Numbered from the stretch's first letter, positions 9,105 through 18,669 are shown. The stretch: DNA of 64,000 nucleotides from JBBDMC01 sp963775235 (GCA_963775235.1 CAVZHY010000002.1:434001-498000); one strand, 5' to 3'. A program made the numbers and translations. The notes: generated by a model from the sequence alone, not told the origin.

Positions 9105-10851
9105 CCGGCACCAGGCTCCATAGGGCGGCTGTTGCCACCGACGCCTTCCGCGAGGTCGACCGCCAGATCATGTGGAACCGCCTGCTGGCGGTCGTGGAAG
9201 AACAGGCCCAGACGCTGGTGCGCACCGCGTTTTCGACGTCCGTGCGCGAAGCCGGCGACCTGTCGGCCGGCGTGTTCGACCGCCACGGCCGCATGCTTGC
9301 GCAGGCGGTGACCGGCACTCCGGGCCACGTCAACGCGATGGCTGGCTCGGTCGCCCATTTCCTCGACAAGTTTCCCCTCGCCACGATGCATGAAGGCGAT
9401 GCCTTCGTGACCAATGACCCGTGGTATGGAACGGGGCACCTCAACGATTTCACCGTCGTGACACCGACGTTCGTCGCCGGCCGGCCGGTCGCCCTGTTCG
9501 CGGCGACCGTGCACGTCGTCGACGTCGGCGGCCTCGGCTTTGGTCCCGATGGCCATGAGGTGTTTGAGGAAGGCATCAACATACCGATCATGCCGCTGTT
9601 CGTCGCGCGGCAAGCCCAACCGACAGCTGTTCGAGATTCTCGCCGTCAACGGCCGCGAGCCTCGCCAGGTCGAAGGCGACCTCTATTCGCTGACGGCTTG
9701 CAACGAGATCGGGCAGCCTCCGCCTGCGCGAGATGTTGAAGGAATTCGGGTTGGGCAACATGGACGCGCTCGCCGACGCCATTGTTGACCAGTCCCGCGT
9801 CGCCATGCTGGCCGAGATCGCCCGGCTGCCCCTGGGTGTCTATCGCAACAGCATGCGCGTTGATGGCTACGAGAGTCCCCTCGATCTCGTCGCCACCATG
9901 ACCATCGCCGGCGACGGCATCGACATCGATTTCACCGGCACCTCTGGCGTCTCCGGCTACGGCGTCAACGTGCCGATGACTTATACCCAGGCCTACGCGT
10001 CGTTTGGCGTTCGCTGCATCGTCGGCCCGTCCATACCCAACAATGCGGGCTCGCTGGCGCCGATCCGCGTATTCGCGCCCGAAGGGACCATTCTCAATCC
10101 TCCGCGTCCGCGTGCGGTATCTGCTCGCCATACCGTCGGGCACATGCTGCCCGACGTGGTGCTCGGCTGCCTGCATCAGGCGATTGGCGGCGGCGTGCCG
10201 GCCGAGGGCGCTTCCTGTTTGTGGATCCCCGTCTTCCACGGTGGCCATGGCGTCGGCTCCGATGGCGGCGGCGCCCCATTCGCGATGAATACCTTCCACG
10301 CCGGAGGTTCCGGCGGCCGCCCCGGCAAGGACGGCCTGTCGGCGACTGCGTTTCCATCGGGCGTGCGCAACACACCGGTGGAAATCAACGAGACCATCGC
10401 GCCCATCCTGGTGATGCGGAAGGAGTACCGGCAGGATTCCGGCGGTCCGGGCCAATACCGCGGCGGCCTCGGCCAGGTGATGGAAGTCACCCACGCCGAG
10501 GGCCGGGCCTTCACCGTCTCGGCAATGTTCGATCGCATCGTTCATCCGGCCCGCGGCCGCGCCGGCGGCGACGCCGGCATGATCGGCGATCTTCGCCTGA
10601 AAAGCGGCAAGCGGCTCAACCGCAAAGGCCGCCAGACCGTGCCGGCTGGTGACACGCTCATTCTCGAATTGCCCGGGGGCGGCGGCCTCGGCAATGCGGA
10701 CGCGCGGCAGGCCGCGGCGATCGCGGCAGACCTCCGGAACGAGTTCATCTCAAAGGCGGCCGCCGAGCGCGACTACCACGTCACCGTCGGAGCCGAGGGC
10801 GTGGTCCGTCGCGACCCCCCGAAGCCGAACGGAGACGAGAGCGAGCGATGA
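9101..10851 (+). pseudogene. hyuB: Hydantoinase/oxoprolinase subunit B (HyuB-like), two frameshifts
   Basis: Starts at ATGA 9101-9104, overlapping the hyuA stop. Segments IMWNRLLAVVEEQAQTLVRT, SVREAGDLSAGVFD, DAFVTNDPWYGTGHLNDF and the C-terminal LPGGGGLGNA are diagnostic of HyuB/oxoprolinase C-terminal subunits. Removing one base near 9600-9605 and one G of the GGG at 9711-9713 gives 582 residues, close to the family norm. With HyuA it should form a heteromeric, ATP-dependent amide or hydantoin hydrolase or carboxylase; the substrate cannot be deduced. Its stop overlaps the next gene (ATGA 10848-10851). Confidence 0.82.
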
Positions 10852-11807
10852 TCCCCCTGGCGTTCAACGATTTCGGCTTCGATCACCTTCCGGAGGCCGC
10901 CCCCTATCCGGGGGTCGAGGGCATGATCCGCGCCGCCGACGACCTCGGGTTCAAGGTCTTCCAGCACACCATGCGCGGCAGGAAGACCGCACCGACCGGT
11001 GAACTCGGCGTCCAGCAAGTCGATTACTTTGACGTACTCGACGTCGATGCAATCGGCGCGCTGACCGAGGCAAAGGGGATAACCCTCAACGTCCACCATC
11101 ACGCCTATTACCCGCAGCCCATTGCCGTCCACTTCATCGACAGGGACGAGTGGTACGGCGATCTGAAGAAGGTCCTGCGATCCGCAATCCTGTTTCTCGA
11201 AACGGTGGGCGGCCGGCTTGTCTCGATCCATCCGCCGCAACTGAAACGCGCCAAGTCTCCGACCGCCGCGCAATACAGCCTCGCCGACCGTCGCAAGGCC
11301 ATCGCCGCGTACGATGAGCTGATCCGCGAGGTCGGCGACTTTGCGGGTGAGCATGGCGTTCTGCTCGGCATCGAGGCGATCTGCTGGGGCCATCCCTGGA
11401 TCGCCGGAACCGTGTTTCGCAGCCCCGACGAATTCTCCGATTTCATCGAGGCACCGGCGATGCCGCAATCTGTCGGTCTTCTCGTCGACACCACGCATTA
11501 CCATCACAAAAGCGTCGATGTGCGGCCCTGGCTCGAGCGCTGGGCGCCGCGCCTCATCGATATTCACATCAGCGACAGCGTGGCTCACGCATGGGTCGAC
11601 GCGGATCACTATCTCGACGTCTTTCTTGACGAGGTGCACTTGCCGATCGGCAACGGCGACGACGACCTCGCAGGCATCGTCTCCACCTTGAAACGCATCG
11701 GCTATTCGGGCGCCCTGACCATGGAGCTGTTCCCGCGCAACTCCCATCGCATCGCCGACATAACCATCAGCCGCGACCGGCTGGCGGCGCTCGTTCAAAG
11801 CGGCTGA
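10848..11807 (+). CDS. Sugar phosphate isomerase/epimerase-type TIM-barrel protein
   Basis: 319 residues, ATG overlapping the hyuB stop. The sequence fits the xylose-isomerase-like/AP-endonuclease-2 TIM barrel: GIEAICWGHPW, VDTTHYHHKS, IDIHISDS and TMELFP carry the Glu/Asp/His residues expected to bind a divalent metal. Members isomerise or epimerise sugars, inosose or hydroxypyruvate-type compounds. As last gene of the CocE-sulfatase-Hyu operon it probably handles a polyol or ketose-like intermediate, but the reaction is not predictable. Cytoplasmic, no signal peptide. Confidence 0.8.
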   Translation: MIPLAFNDFGFDHLPEAAPYPGVEGMIRAADDLGFKVFQHTMRGRKTAPTGELGVQQVDYFDVLDVDAIGALTEAKGITLNVHHHAYYPQPIAVHFIDRDEWYGDLKKVLRSAILFLETVGGRLVSIHPPQLKRAKSPTAAQYSLADRRKAIAAYDELIREVGDFAGEHGVLLGIEAICWGHPWIAGTVFRSPDEFSDFIEAPAMPQSVGLLVDTTHYHHKSVDVRPWLERWAPRLIDIHISDSVAHAWVDADHYLDVFLDEVHLPIGNGDDDLAGIVSTLKRIGYSGALTMELFPRNSHRIADITISRDRLAALVQSG

Positions 11808-11871
11808 CCTCAATCCGCGCCGCCTCGGCCGAAACGCGATTTAACTTGACAGTCCCGGAGGGATACACGCG

Positions 11872-11888
11872 TAATACATCGTGAATTA
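11872..11888. promoter_or_regulatory. Predicted GntR operator, Dpp-type importer operon
   Basis: TAATACATCGTGAATTA has the same half-sites and spacing as 3635-3651 (one base differs, in the spacer). It lies 62 bases before the signal-peptide start of the solute-binding protein, with TTGACA upstream at 11846-11851. This links the importer to the hydrolase operon as one regulon. Binding by the local GntR protein is inferred. Confidence 0.6.
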
Positions 11889-11949
11889 AATGCTTCCGCA
11901 CGCAGCCCGAACGGGGGTCTCATCGGCGGAACGAGAGGGAGCATGGGAC

Positions 11950-13527
11950 ATGTCCAATAGGAGACTGTCGATCTTTGTTGTCGCGACGGCGCTGGCCTTG
12001 GCCGGTGCACCGTCGTTGGCCCAGACGCCGCAGCCGGGCGGCACGTTGCACGAAATGCTCGTGCAGGAGCCTCCGGGACTCATTTTGGCAATGAGCACCC
12101 ATCAGGCGACCGAGCACGTCGCCAGCAAGATCTACCAATCGCTGCTGTCGTGGGATTACGACCTCCAGCCGCACCCGGAGTTGGCAAAGTCGTGGGAAAT
12201 ATCGGACGACGGTCTGACGTACACCTTCCACTTGCGTGACGACGTCAAGTGGCATGACGGACAGAAATTCACGTCCGACGATGTTGTCTTCACGACCACC
12301 GAAATGCTGCCGAAGACCCAGCCGCGGGCACGCGCCGCGCTATCGAATGTGGCATCGGTGACGGCTCCCGACGACTACACCGTCGTCTTCCATTTGAAGA
12401 AGCCGGACCAGCCGTTCATCAAGATGTTTCTCCCTTCCACGGCGCCGATGATGCCGGCTCACCTCTACCGCGGCACCGATTTCGCCTCCAATCCGGCCAA
12501 CGCCCATCCGATCGGCACCGGCCCGTTCAAGTTCCAGGAATGGGTGCGCGGCGATCACATCACGCTCGTCCGCAACGACGACTACTACATCAAGGGCCGG
12601 CCTTACATCGACAAGATCTACTACCAGATCCTGCCTGACGCCGAGCAGCGCACTATCGCCTGCGAAACTCTGGCGGTGGATGTTTGCAACGGCCAGGCGC
12701 TGCCATCGGAAGATTTCGGGCGTCTGCTGGCGACGGGCAAATACTACAAGCCTCCGAACCCCTATCAGGAGACCTCACCGGTCATCTTCATGGCGTTCAA
12801 CCTGCGCAAGGCCCCGATGAGTGACATCCGCTTCCGCCAGGCGTTGATGCACATGATCGATCGCGACCAGATCCGCACCATCTTCGACGGACTGGGCATC
12901 CCGATCGAGGGCCTGATGGGCCCGGCCGACACGTACTACAATCCCGACGCCCTGACGAAGTACGACTTCAGCATCGACAAGGCTAAGGCGCTGCTCGACG
13001 ACATGGGGTTGAAGCCCGATGCCAGCGGCAAGCGCGTCACCGTGAACATGATGATGATCCCGATCCAGACCGGCCCGTTCATTCGCGCGGCGGAGTATCT
13101 GAAGCAGGTGTGGGCCAAGGCGGGTGTCGATGTCGTGCTCCAGGCGAACGATCCGGCCAGCTACACGGCCAAGTTCAATACCGCCCATGAGTTTGACATC
13201 GCCTGGGGCGGATGGCGCCAGGGTTCTGATCCCTCGATCGGCATGGTACCGAACTTCCTGTGTGGCAGCAGCCCGGAGACGGCGAACCCCATGGGATATT
13301 GCAACAAGCGGATCGACGAGATCGCCGCCCTTGCACCGACCGAATTCGACACCGACAAGCGGCGCCAGCTCTATTCGGAGTTCCAGCACATCATCAGCGA
13401 GGATCTCCCCTTCATGCCGCTGTTCCAACGCGAGTTCGGCACCCTCGTCGTCAACAAGGTGCATGACCTGATCGTCAGGTACAACGGCATCAACGACGAC
13501 TACGAGAACGCGTGGATCGAACACTAG
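11950..13527 (+). CDS. ABC transporter periplasmic solute-binding protein, peptide/nickel family (SBP_bac_5)
   Basis: 525 residues. The start at 11950 is chosen because AGGGAG precedes it by 8 bases and the product then begins with a clean signal peptide (MSNRRLSIFVVATALALAGA, cleavage after SLAQ). The mature protein shows the family features GGTLHEML, LAKSWEISDDGLTYTFHLRD, VKWHDGQKFTSDDV and GTGPFKFQEW. Family members bind oligopeptides, opines, glutathione or other amide-linked compounds in the periplasm. The gene leads the importer operon and is followed by a strong hairpin at 13591 that may set its expression above that of the permeases. Confidence 0.92.
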   Translation: MSNRRLSIFVVATALALAGAPSLAQTPQPGGTLHEMLVQEPPGLILAMSTHQATEHVASKIYQSLLSWDYDLQPHPELAKSWEISDDGLTYTFHLRDDVKWHDGQKFTSDDVVFTTTEMLPKTQPRARAALSNVASVTAPDDYTVVFHLKKPDQPFIKMFLPSTAPMMPAHLYRGTDFASNPANAHPIGTGPFKFQEWVRGDHITLVRNDDYYIKGRPYIDKIYYQILPDAEQRTIACETLAVDVCNGQALPSEDFGRLLATGKYYKPPNPYQETSPVIFMAFNLRKAPMSDIRFRQALMHMIDRDQIRTIFDGLGIPIEGLMGPADTYYNPDALTKYDFSIDKAKALLDDMGLKPDASGKRVTVNMMMIPIQTGPFIRAAEYLKQVWAKAGVDVVLQANDPASYTAKFNTAHEFDIAWGGWRQGSDPSIGMVPNFLCGSSPETANPMGYCNKRIDEIAALAPTEFDTDKRRQLYSEFQHIISEDLPFMPLFQREFGTLVVNKVHDLIVRYNGINDDYENAWIEH

Positions 13528-13590
13528 CGTTTGCCGGTCCCGATGGTCCTCGGCTTTGGTGTCGCCGCGGGCCCTCTGGCCGGATTGCCT

Positions 13591-13633
13591 CCGGCCCTGC
13601 GACAGCGTTACGGCAGGGCCGGCTTTTCTTTCT
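13591..13633 (+). terminator. Intrinsic terminator or attenuator inside the importer operon
   Basis: A perfect 10-bp inverted repeat, CCGGCCCTGC (13591-13600) and GCAGGGCCGG (13613-13622), is followed directly by CTTTTCTTTCT. It lies between the solute-binding protein and permease genes, where partial termination commonly lets the binding protein be made in excess. Confidence 0.8.
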
Positions 13634-13674
13634 AAGTCACTGGATGTCACAGCACTGAGGACCGGGCTGGATCT

Positions 13675-14655
13675 GTGTCGAGATACGCCGGCTTCATCGT
13701 TCGCCGATTGATCAAGGCGGTTATCGTCATTCTCGGCATCACCGTGCTGGCGTTTTTCCTGATCCGTTTGGCACCGGGTGACGCAGCTGATGTTTTCATC
13801 GGCGACATCGGCGTCGTCGATCCGGCGATTCTGGCGGAGATCCGGCACCAGTACGGCTTGGACCAGCCACTTTGGGTCCAGCTCTACGACTACGTCAGCC
13901 ACATCTTCATGCTCGACCTCGGCTACTCTTACCGCCAGCAGGCACGGGTGATCGACGTGATTGCCGCGCGGCTGCCGGCGACGCTGCTGCTGGCAAGCGC
14001 CGCGTTGGTCTTCGCCATTTCGGTCGGCATGCTGCTCGGCACTCTGGCCGCTCGCCGGGTAGGAGGATGGGCTGACACCGCGATCTCTGCGGTCGCGCTC
14101 ATCGTATACGCCACCCCGTCGTTCTGGCTGGGCCTGATGGCGATCCTGCTCTTCGCGGTCTACATGCCGGTCCTGCCGCCCTTCGGCATGACCCGGCTGG
14201 GAGAAGCGAACAATGGTCTCTCCCACGCCGTCGACGTTGGCTGGCACCTCATCTTGCCGGCACTCACCCTCGGCCTCTTCTTCCTGGCGGTTTTCACCCG
14301 GCTGACCCGCGCCCAGGTGCTCGAGGTGGCGGACATGGACTTCGTCCGCACCGCTCGCGCCAAGGGCGTGCCCGAGGGACGGGTGGTGCGCCGCCATGTG
14401 CTTCGTAATGCCCTCCTGCCGGTCGTCACGTATGCCGGCTACCAGGCGGGCCACCTGGTCAGCGGGGCAGTCCTGGTCGAGACGGTTTTCGCCTGGCCGG
14501 GCATCGGTCGCTTGGCTTTCGATTCCATCGTCGGCCGCGACTACAATATGCTGCTTGGCATCTTCATCGTCACCGGCGCGATCGTCGTCTTGTTCAACCT
14601 GCTGACCGACCTGCTCTATGCGGTGGTCGACCCGAGGATCGAGCTCGAGCGATGA
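13675..14655 (+). CDS. ABC transporter permease, DppB/OppB type
   Basis: 326 residues, GTG start. The first membrane helix (VIVILGITVLAFFLIRLAPG) and the family signature RLAPGDAAD are present, followed by about five further helices. The cytoplasmic EAA loop is seen as FVRTARAKGVPEGRVVRRH. The C-terminal GAVLVETVFAWPGIGRL is typical of DppB. It pairs with the DppC-like protein to form the inner-membrane channel. The stop overlaps the next start (ATGA). Confidence 0.92.
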   Translation: MSRYAGFIVRRLIKAVIVILGITVLAFFLIRLAPGDAADVFIGDIGVVDPAILAEIRHQYGLDQPLWVQLYDYVSHIFMLDLGYSYRQQARVIDVIAARLPATLLLASAALVFAISVGMLLGTLAARRVGGWADTAISAVALIVYATPSFWLGLMAILLFAVYMPVLPPFGMTRLGEANNGLSHAVDVGWHLILPALTLGLFFLAVFTRLTRAQVLEVADMDFVRTARAKGVPEGRVVRRHVLRNALLPVVTYAGYQAGHLVSGAVLVETVFAWPGIGRLAFDSIVGRDYNMLLGIFIVTGAIVVLFNLLTDLLYAVVDPRIELER

Positions 14656-15491
14656 AGGCGTTCTGGAAGCGATATGCCCGTCATCGCGGCGCTGTCATCG
14701 GGCTCGTTGTCCTGACTGTAATTGTTCTTGTGGCGCTCACTGCGCCGGTGCTTTTCCCGCAGGGCCCATGGACGATGGTCGGGGCCCCGCGCCAGCCGCC
14801 CGGCACCAGGGGACTGCCCTTCGGGTCCGACGTTCTCGGCCGCAACGTCGCCGCCGCCGTGGCTTACGGCGCCCGCGTGTCCATGTTCGTCGGCCTGGTC
14901 GCCACCGCTGTGGCCCTTCTGATCGGGGTGACGCTTGGCTCGCTCGCCGGCTACTTCGGTGGCCGCGTCGAGGAGGCGATCATCCGCTTCACGGAATTTT
15001 TCCAGGTCATCCCTAATCTCGTGCTGCTGATGGTTCTGGTCGCGCTCCTTACCCCCAGTCTGACCTCGACCATCATTGGCATCGGCTTCGTCAGCTGGCC
15101 CGCGGTCGCGCGGGTGGTGCGCGCGGAATTCCTGACACTAAAGACCCGGGAGTTCGTGCAGGCGGCGCACGTGCTCGGCGAATCTCACCTCAAGATCCTT
15201 GTCACCCAGATACTGCCCAACAGCCTGCCTCCGATCATCGTCATCGGCTCGCTGATGGTGGCGACCGCCATCCTGGCCGAGTCCGGTCTGAGTTTTTTGG
15301 GGCTCGGTGACCCCAACCAGATGAGCTGGGGGTTCATGATCGGCGCTGGCCGTTCCGAGCTCAGGAACGCGTGGTGGATCAGCTTTTTCCCCGGCGTCGC
15401 GATCATGCTCACCGTGTTGTCGATCAACATGATCGGCGAAGGGCTGAATGATGCCCTCAACCCCCGCCTGGCGCGCGGCGGTCGCACGTGA
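14652..15491 (+). CDS. ABC transporter permease, DppC/OppC type
   Basis: 279 residues, ATG overlapping the DppB-like stop. A long N-terminal helix (GLVVLTVIVLVALTAPVLFP), the conserved PFGSDVLGRNV and the EAA loop (EFLTLKTREFVQAAHVLGES) with LSFLGLGDPNQMSWG identify the DppC family. It forms the heterodimeric transmembrane part of the importer with the preceding gene. The stop overlaps the ATPase start (GTGA at 15488-15491), so the whole operon is translationally coupled. Confidence 0.92.
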   Translation: MKAFWKRYARHRGAVIGLVVLTVIVLVALTAPVLFPQGPWTMVGAPRQPPGTRGLPFGSDVLGRNVAAAVAYGARVSMFVGLVATAVALLIGVTLGSLAGYFGGRVEEAIIRFTEFFQVIPNLVLLMVLVALLTPSLTSTIIGIGFVSWPAVARVVRAEFLTLKTREFVQAAHVLGESHLKILVTQILPNSLPPIIVIGSLMVATAILAESGLSFLGLGDPNQMSWGFMIGAGRSELRNAWWISFFPGVAIMLTVLSINMIGEGLNDALNPRLARGGRT

Positions 15492-17140
15492 CCGCTGCCC
15501 CGCAAACGGCGACCGGCGGTACCGTGCTTCAGGTATCGGGACTGACCATTGACCTGCCGCCCGGCGGCGACCGGCCGCATGCCGTCGAGGACATAAGCTT
15601 CGACCTCCGCGCCGAAGAAATCCTGTGCCTGGTTGGCGAGTCCGGCTCCGGCAAGTCGCTCACCGCGCTTGCGATGATGGGGCTTTTGCCGCCGCCGCAC
15701 GTGCGCGTCAGCGCCGGATCGATCGTGATGGATGGTGCCGACCTGCTACGCCTGTCGGCGACGGAGATGCGCGCCCGTCGCGGGCGGGATATCGCGATGA
15801 TCTTCCAGGAGCCGATGAGCGCGCTGAACCCGGTGATGACCATCGGCGATCAGATCGGTGAGACCATCGTCTCCCACCAGTCGATCGGCGCGAGCGAACT
15901 GAGGCAGCGTGTGGTCGAGTTGTTGGGCGCGGTGCGCCTGCCCGAGCCGGAACGATTGCTGCACACTTATCCGTTCCGTTTGTCTGGCGGCCAGCGCCAG
16001 CGGGCAATGATCGCCATGGCCTTGGCGATCGGTCCGCGCGTGCTCATCGCCGACGAGCCGACGACCGCCCTCGACGTCACCACCCAGGCCGAGATACTCC
16101 GCCTGATCAAGCGCCTGCAGGGCGAGCGGCGGATGGCGGTGTTGCTGGTCACCCACGACTTTGGCGTAGTCGCCGAGGTTGCTCATCGCGTCGCCGTCAT
16201 GCGCGAGGGCCGGATCGTCGAGATCGGCGAGGCGGCAACTGTGCTGAACCACCCCCGGCACGACTACACCAGGATGCTGATCCGCGCCGTACCGAGGTTT
16301 GGCGGCTACCGCAGCGCCGTCACGGGCACTGACATGCTCCTGGCGATCCACGACGCGCGCAAGACCTTTGTCACCCATGGCGTGACCCGGCGGCGCAATC
16401 GTTACGTCAAGGCGGTGGACGGCGTCACTCTGTCGATCCGCCGTGGCGAGACGCTGGGCCTGGTCGGCGAATCCGGATCGGGCAAATCGACGCTCGCCCG
16501 CTGCATCGTGCGTCTGTACGACCTCGACGGTGGCAGCATCGAGTTCGCCGGCGGCGATATCGCCAAGATGTCCCTGCGTCAGTTCCGGCCGTTGCGCAAA
16601 CGAATCCAGATGGTGTTTCAGGACCCGTATGGCTCGCTCAACCCGCGCCAGAAGATCGGCACCATCGTCACCGCCGGTCCACGCGCCGGCGGCATGCCGA
16701 GACGTGAGGCGCTGGCCAAGGCGGTCGAGCTGTTGCGTCTGGTCGGCCTCGACGGACAGGTGCTCGACCGCTACCCGCATGAGTTTTCAGGCGGGCAGCG
16801 CCAGCGCATCAGCCTTGCCCGCGCCCTTATCATGGAACCCGACGTTCTGGTTGCGGACGAGCCGGTCTCCGCCCTCGACGTTTCCGTTCAGGCCCAGGTT
16901 CTCGCGCTGCTCGCCGATCTGCGCCGGCGTTTCCAGTTTGCCATGCTCTTCGTCACCCACGACCTGCGCATCGCCGCCGAGGTCGCCGACAAACTCGCCG
17001 TGATGCACAACGGCGTCATCGTCGAGGAAGGCGACACCCGCCGTATATTCGAGAGCCCGACGCATCCGTACACAAAGAGCCTGCTCGACGCCATTCCGGG
17101 GCGCGCCTGGACACCGCCCGCGAGCGTGGTCGGCCAATAG
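15488..17140 (+). CDS. Fused dipeptide-type ABC transporter ATPase (DppD-DppF tandem)
   Basis: 550 residues holding two complete nucleotide-binding domains. The first has Walker A GESGSGKSLTA (near residue 54), signature LSGGQRQRAM (near 168) and Walker B VLIADEPTTAL. The second has GESGSGKSTLA (near 328), FSGGQRQRISLARAL and LVADEPVSALD. In E. coli these are the separate DppD and DppF proteins. The first domain lacks the full C-terminal oligopeptide extension, and the second ends TRRIFESPTHPYTKSLLDAIPG. It energises the importer encoded by the three preceding genes. Confidence 0.93.
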   Translation: MTAAPQTATGGTVLQVSGLTIDLPPGGDRPHAVEDISFDLRAEEILCLVGESGSGKSLTALAMMGLLPPPHVRVSAGSIVMDGADLLRLSATEMRARRGRDIAMIFQEPMSALNPVMTIGDQIGETIVSHQSIGASELRQRVVELLGAVRLPEPERLLHTYPFRLSGGQRQRAMIAMALAIGPRVLIADEPTTALDVTTQAEILRLIKRLQGERRMAVLLVTHDFGVVAEVAHRVAVMREGRIVEIGEAATVLNHPRHDYTRMLIRAVPRFGGYRSAVTGTDMLLAIHDARKTFVTHGVTRRRNRYVKAVDGVTLSIRRGETLGLVGESGSGKSTLARCIVRLYDLDGGSIEFAGGDIAKMSLRQFRPLRKRIQMVFQDPYGSLNPRQKIGTIVTAGPRAGGMPRREALAKAVELLRLVGLDGQVLDRYPHEFSGGQRQRISLARALIMEPDVLVADEPVSALDVSVQAQVLALLADLRRRFQFAMLFVTHDLRIAAEVADKLAVMHNGVIVEEGDTRRIFESPTHPYTKSLLDAIPGRAWTPPASVVGQ

Positions 17141-17218
17141 ACACAAACCCCCACTGCGCATTTGAGAATGCCCGCAGGGAGCTTGCTTCAGCGCACCATC
17201 AATGGCGATCGTTGGATT

Positions 17219-17437
17219 CTACGCGACGGATCGCAGGGGATCGCCCCACGCCAACATCAGGGCCCGCGCGACTTCCTTGGCGAGTTCCAGTGCCTCGTCG
17301 GCCGTCAAGGCCCCGCTCGTCGTCTCGTCGGACACGCCGCGACGGTGGATGCAAATGTGTTCCTCGCCGTCGGCGAAGGCAATCGCGTAACCTTCACCAA
17401 CCGACCGGATCGTCAACGGCAGACGCGAATCAGGCAT
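17219..17437 (-). CDS. Small hypothetical protein
   Basis: 72 residues if started at the ATG at 17437 (MPDSRLPLTIRSVGEGYA); the frame stays open upstream to 17506. The composition is balanced and protein-like, ending ELAKEVARALMLAWGDPLRS, with no membrane segment. No family recognised. It is convergent with the ABC operon and upstream of nothing obvious, so its role is unknown. Confidence 0.5.
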   Translation of the reverse strand: MPDSRLPLTIRSVGEGYAIAFADGEEHICIHRRGVSDETTSGALTADEALELAKEVARALMLAWGDPLRSVA

Positions 17438-17607
17438 GCGCGGACGATAACACCAAGGTCGATGTTTGCCAGCGACGTTGACCGTTATTCGCGCACGCGC
17501 CGGCATTTTCTTCGGCCTCGCCTGATGTGGGGCACGCGTGAGGTCGGCGTCTCAGCAGCATGGTCGCACGCGCATCCGCATGGAGCGCGGTGCGTCGGGA
17601 TCAGGCG

Positions 17608-18159
17608 TCAGGTGAACCGAAAAACGGCGGCGGCAATAGCGCAGGTCCATCGCCCCGACTCGTCGCCACTGGCGGCGGCCGTCAGCGAGGAACTACCGAT
17701 AATGAGGTGGCTGGTCTCGTAGACCTTTTTGCGCTCGTTCCACGCCGCATCCGGGTCGAAATCGATCCCGAGCGTCGAGGCCAGCATCGAGGCCGCGAGG
17801 TCTTCGGCGTGCTCGCCGCTCTGTTCGCCGGTCATGCCGTGGCCGTGATGCTCGGAGATATAGCCGTACATCGCCGGATCGCTGGGGCGCGCCAGGCCGA
17901 TGCTGGCGTGGACCCGACGCCCGGGTTCGTTGGTCTCGGACCGCGCCATCACGCAGAATGTGATCTCGCCGGGCTGCAGCGTTTTGACGCCCGTCGGCCG
18001 GTCGACCTGTTCGCACCCCGGGGGGATGATCGACGAGACGCCAACGAGATTCTGCTGCTCGATGTCGGCGTCGCGCAAGGCAAGCTCGAACGCGGTCAGC
18101 AGTTCTCGATGAACGCCGATGCCACTGGTCAGGAAAAAACGCGTCGCTACAGGAAACAT
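17608..18159 (-). CDS. pdaD: Pyruvoyl-dependent arginine decarboxylase
   Basis: 183 residues from ATG 18159 (a GTG at 18177 adds six). The self-cleavage motif NLVGVSSIIPPG gives the Ser42-Ser43 pair at which the proenzyme splits, leaving a pyruvoyl group on the new N-terminus of the larger chain. MFPVATRFFLTSG at the N-terminus, ARSETNEPGRRVHASIG and the C-terminal EGTGS-like region near VYETSHLIIG fit the PvlArgDC family. It would convert arginine to agmatine and CO2, feeding polyamine synthesis or acid resistance. It stands alone, with no agmatinase or antiporter gene nearby. The enzyme type is common in archaea and sporadic in proteobacteria. Confidence 0.85.
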   Translation of the reverse strand: MFPVATRFFLTSGIGVHRELLTAFELALRDADIEQQNLVGVSSIIPPGCEQVDRPTGVKTLQPGEITFCVMARSETNEPGRRVHASIGLARPSDPAMYGYISEHHGHGMTGEQSGEHAEDLAASMLASTLGIDFDPDAAWNERKKVYETSHLIIGSSSLTAAASGDESGRWTCAIAAAVFRFT

Positions 18160-18288
18160 CGCCTCAACAAAAGTCACCTCGACAATGCGTCCGGCCGCAG
18201 GTGTAACCCATAGCCCGGGTGCAAACTGTTGCCCAAGGCTCCGGGCCGGACAAGAGGAGATTTGGAGCGCTCGACGGCCGGCCCGAAA

Positions 18289-18669
18289 TCAGCGACGGCG
18301 GGCCTTGCGTGCGGCATAGCGCGCGTCGCGCGCCGCTTTCTGTTCGGCGAGAAGAGCCACCTCACGGTCGGCCTCGGCTCGACGCTCGAGCGCCGCGCGC
18401 TCCGCCAATTCGACGGCGAGTCGCGACGCCTCCTCCTCCCGCGCCCTGATTTCCGCAGCCTGGCGTTCCCTGTCGGCAAGTGCAGCCGCCTTGCGTTGGG
18501 CAATACGGGCAAGCCGCGCCTGACCAACCGCGATCCGCCTCAACTTTTGCTCGACTACGGCGGGGTCATCGTTCGCCGGCCTCGAGTGAAAGCGGGTCAG
18601 CGCCTCTGTTTTCGCCTTTTTGGCGGTTGCAAGTCTTTCAGAAAGATCGCCGCCCTTGAAGCGTGCCAT
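18289..18669 (-). CDS. DUF6481-type coiled-coil protein
   Basis: 126 residues from ATG 18669 (MARFKGGDLSERLATAKKAK). Almost the whole chain is Ala/Arg/Glu/Lys-rich with heptad-like spacing, predicting one long charged helix or coiled coil, and it ends in an Arg-rich tail (ARDARYAARKARRR). The N-terminus matches the DUF6481 family found widely in Alphaproteobacteria, which has no known function. No signal peptide. Monocistronic. Confidence 0.78.
   Translation of the reverse strand: MARFKGGDLSERLATAKKAKTEALTRFHSRPANDDPAVVEQKLRRIAVGQARLARIAQRKAAALADRERQAAEIRAREEEASRLAVELAERAALERRAEADREVALLAEQKAARDARYAARKARRR

Noticed and set aside
12775..14454. 559-residue minus-strand frame across the importer genes
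   Set aside because: It spans two well-supported + strand genes and a terminator, and shows no recognisable domain.
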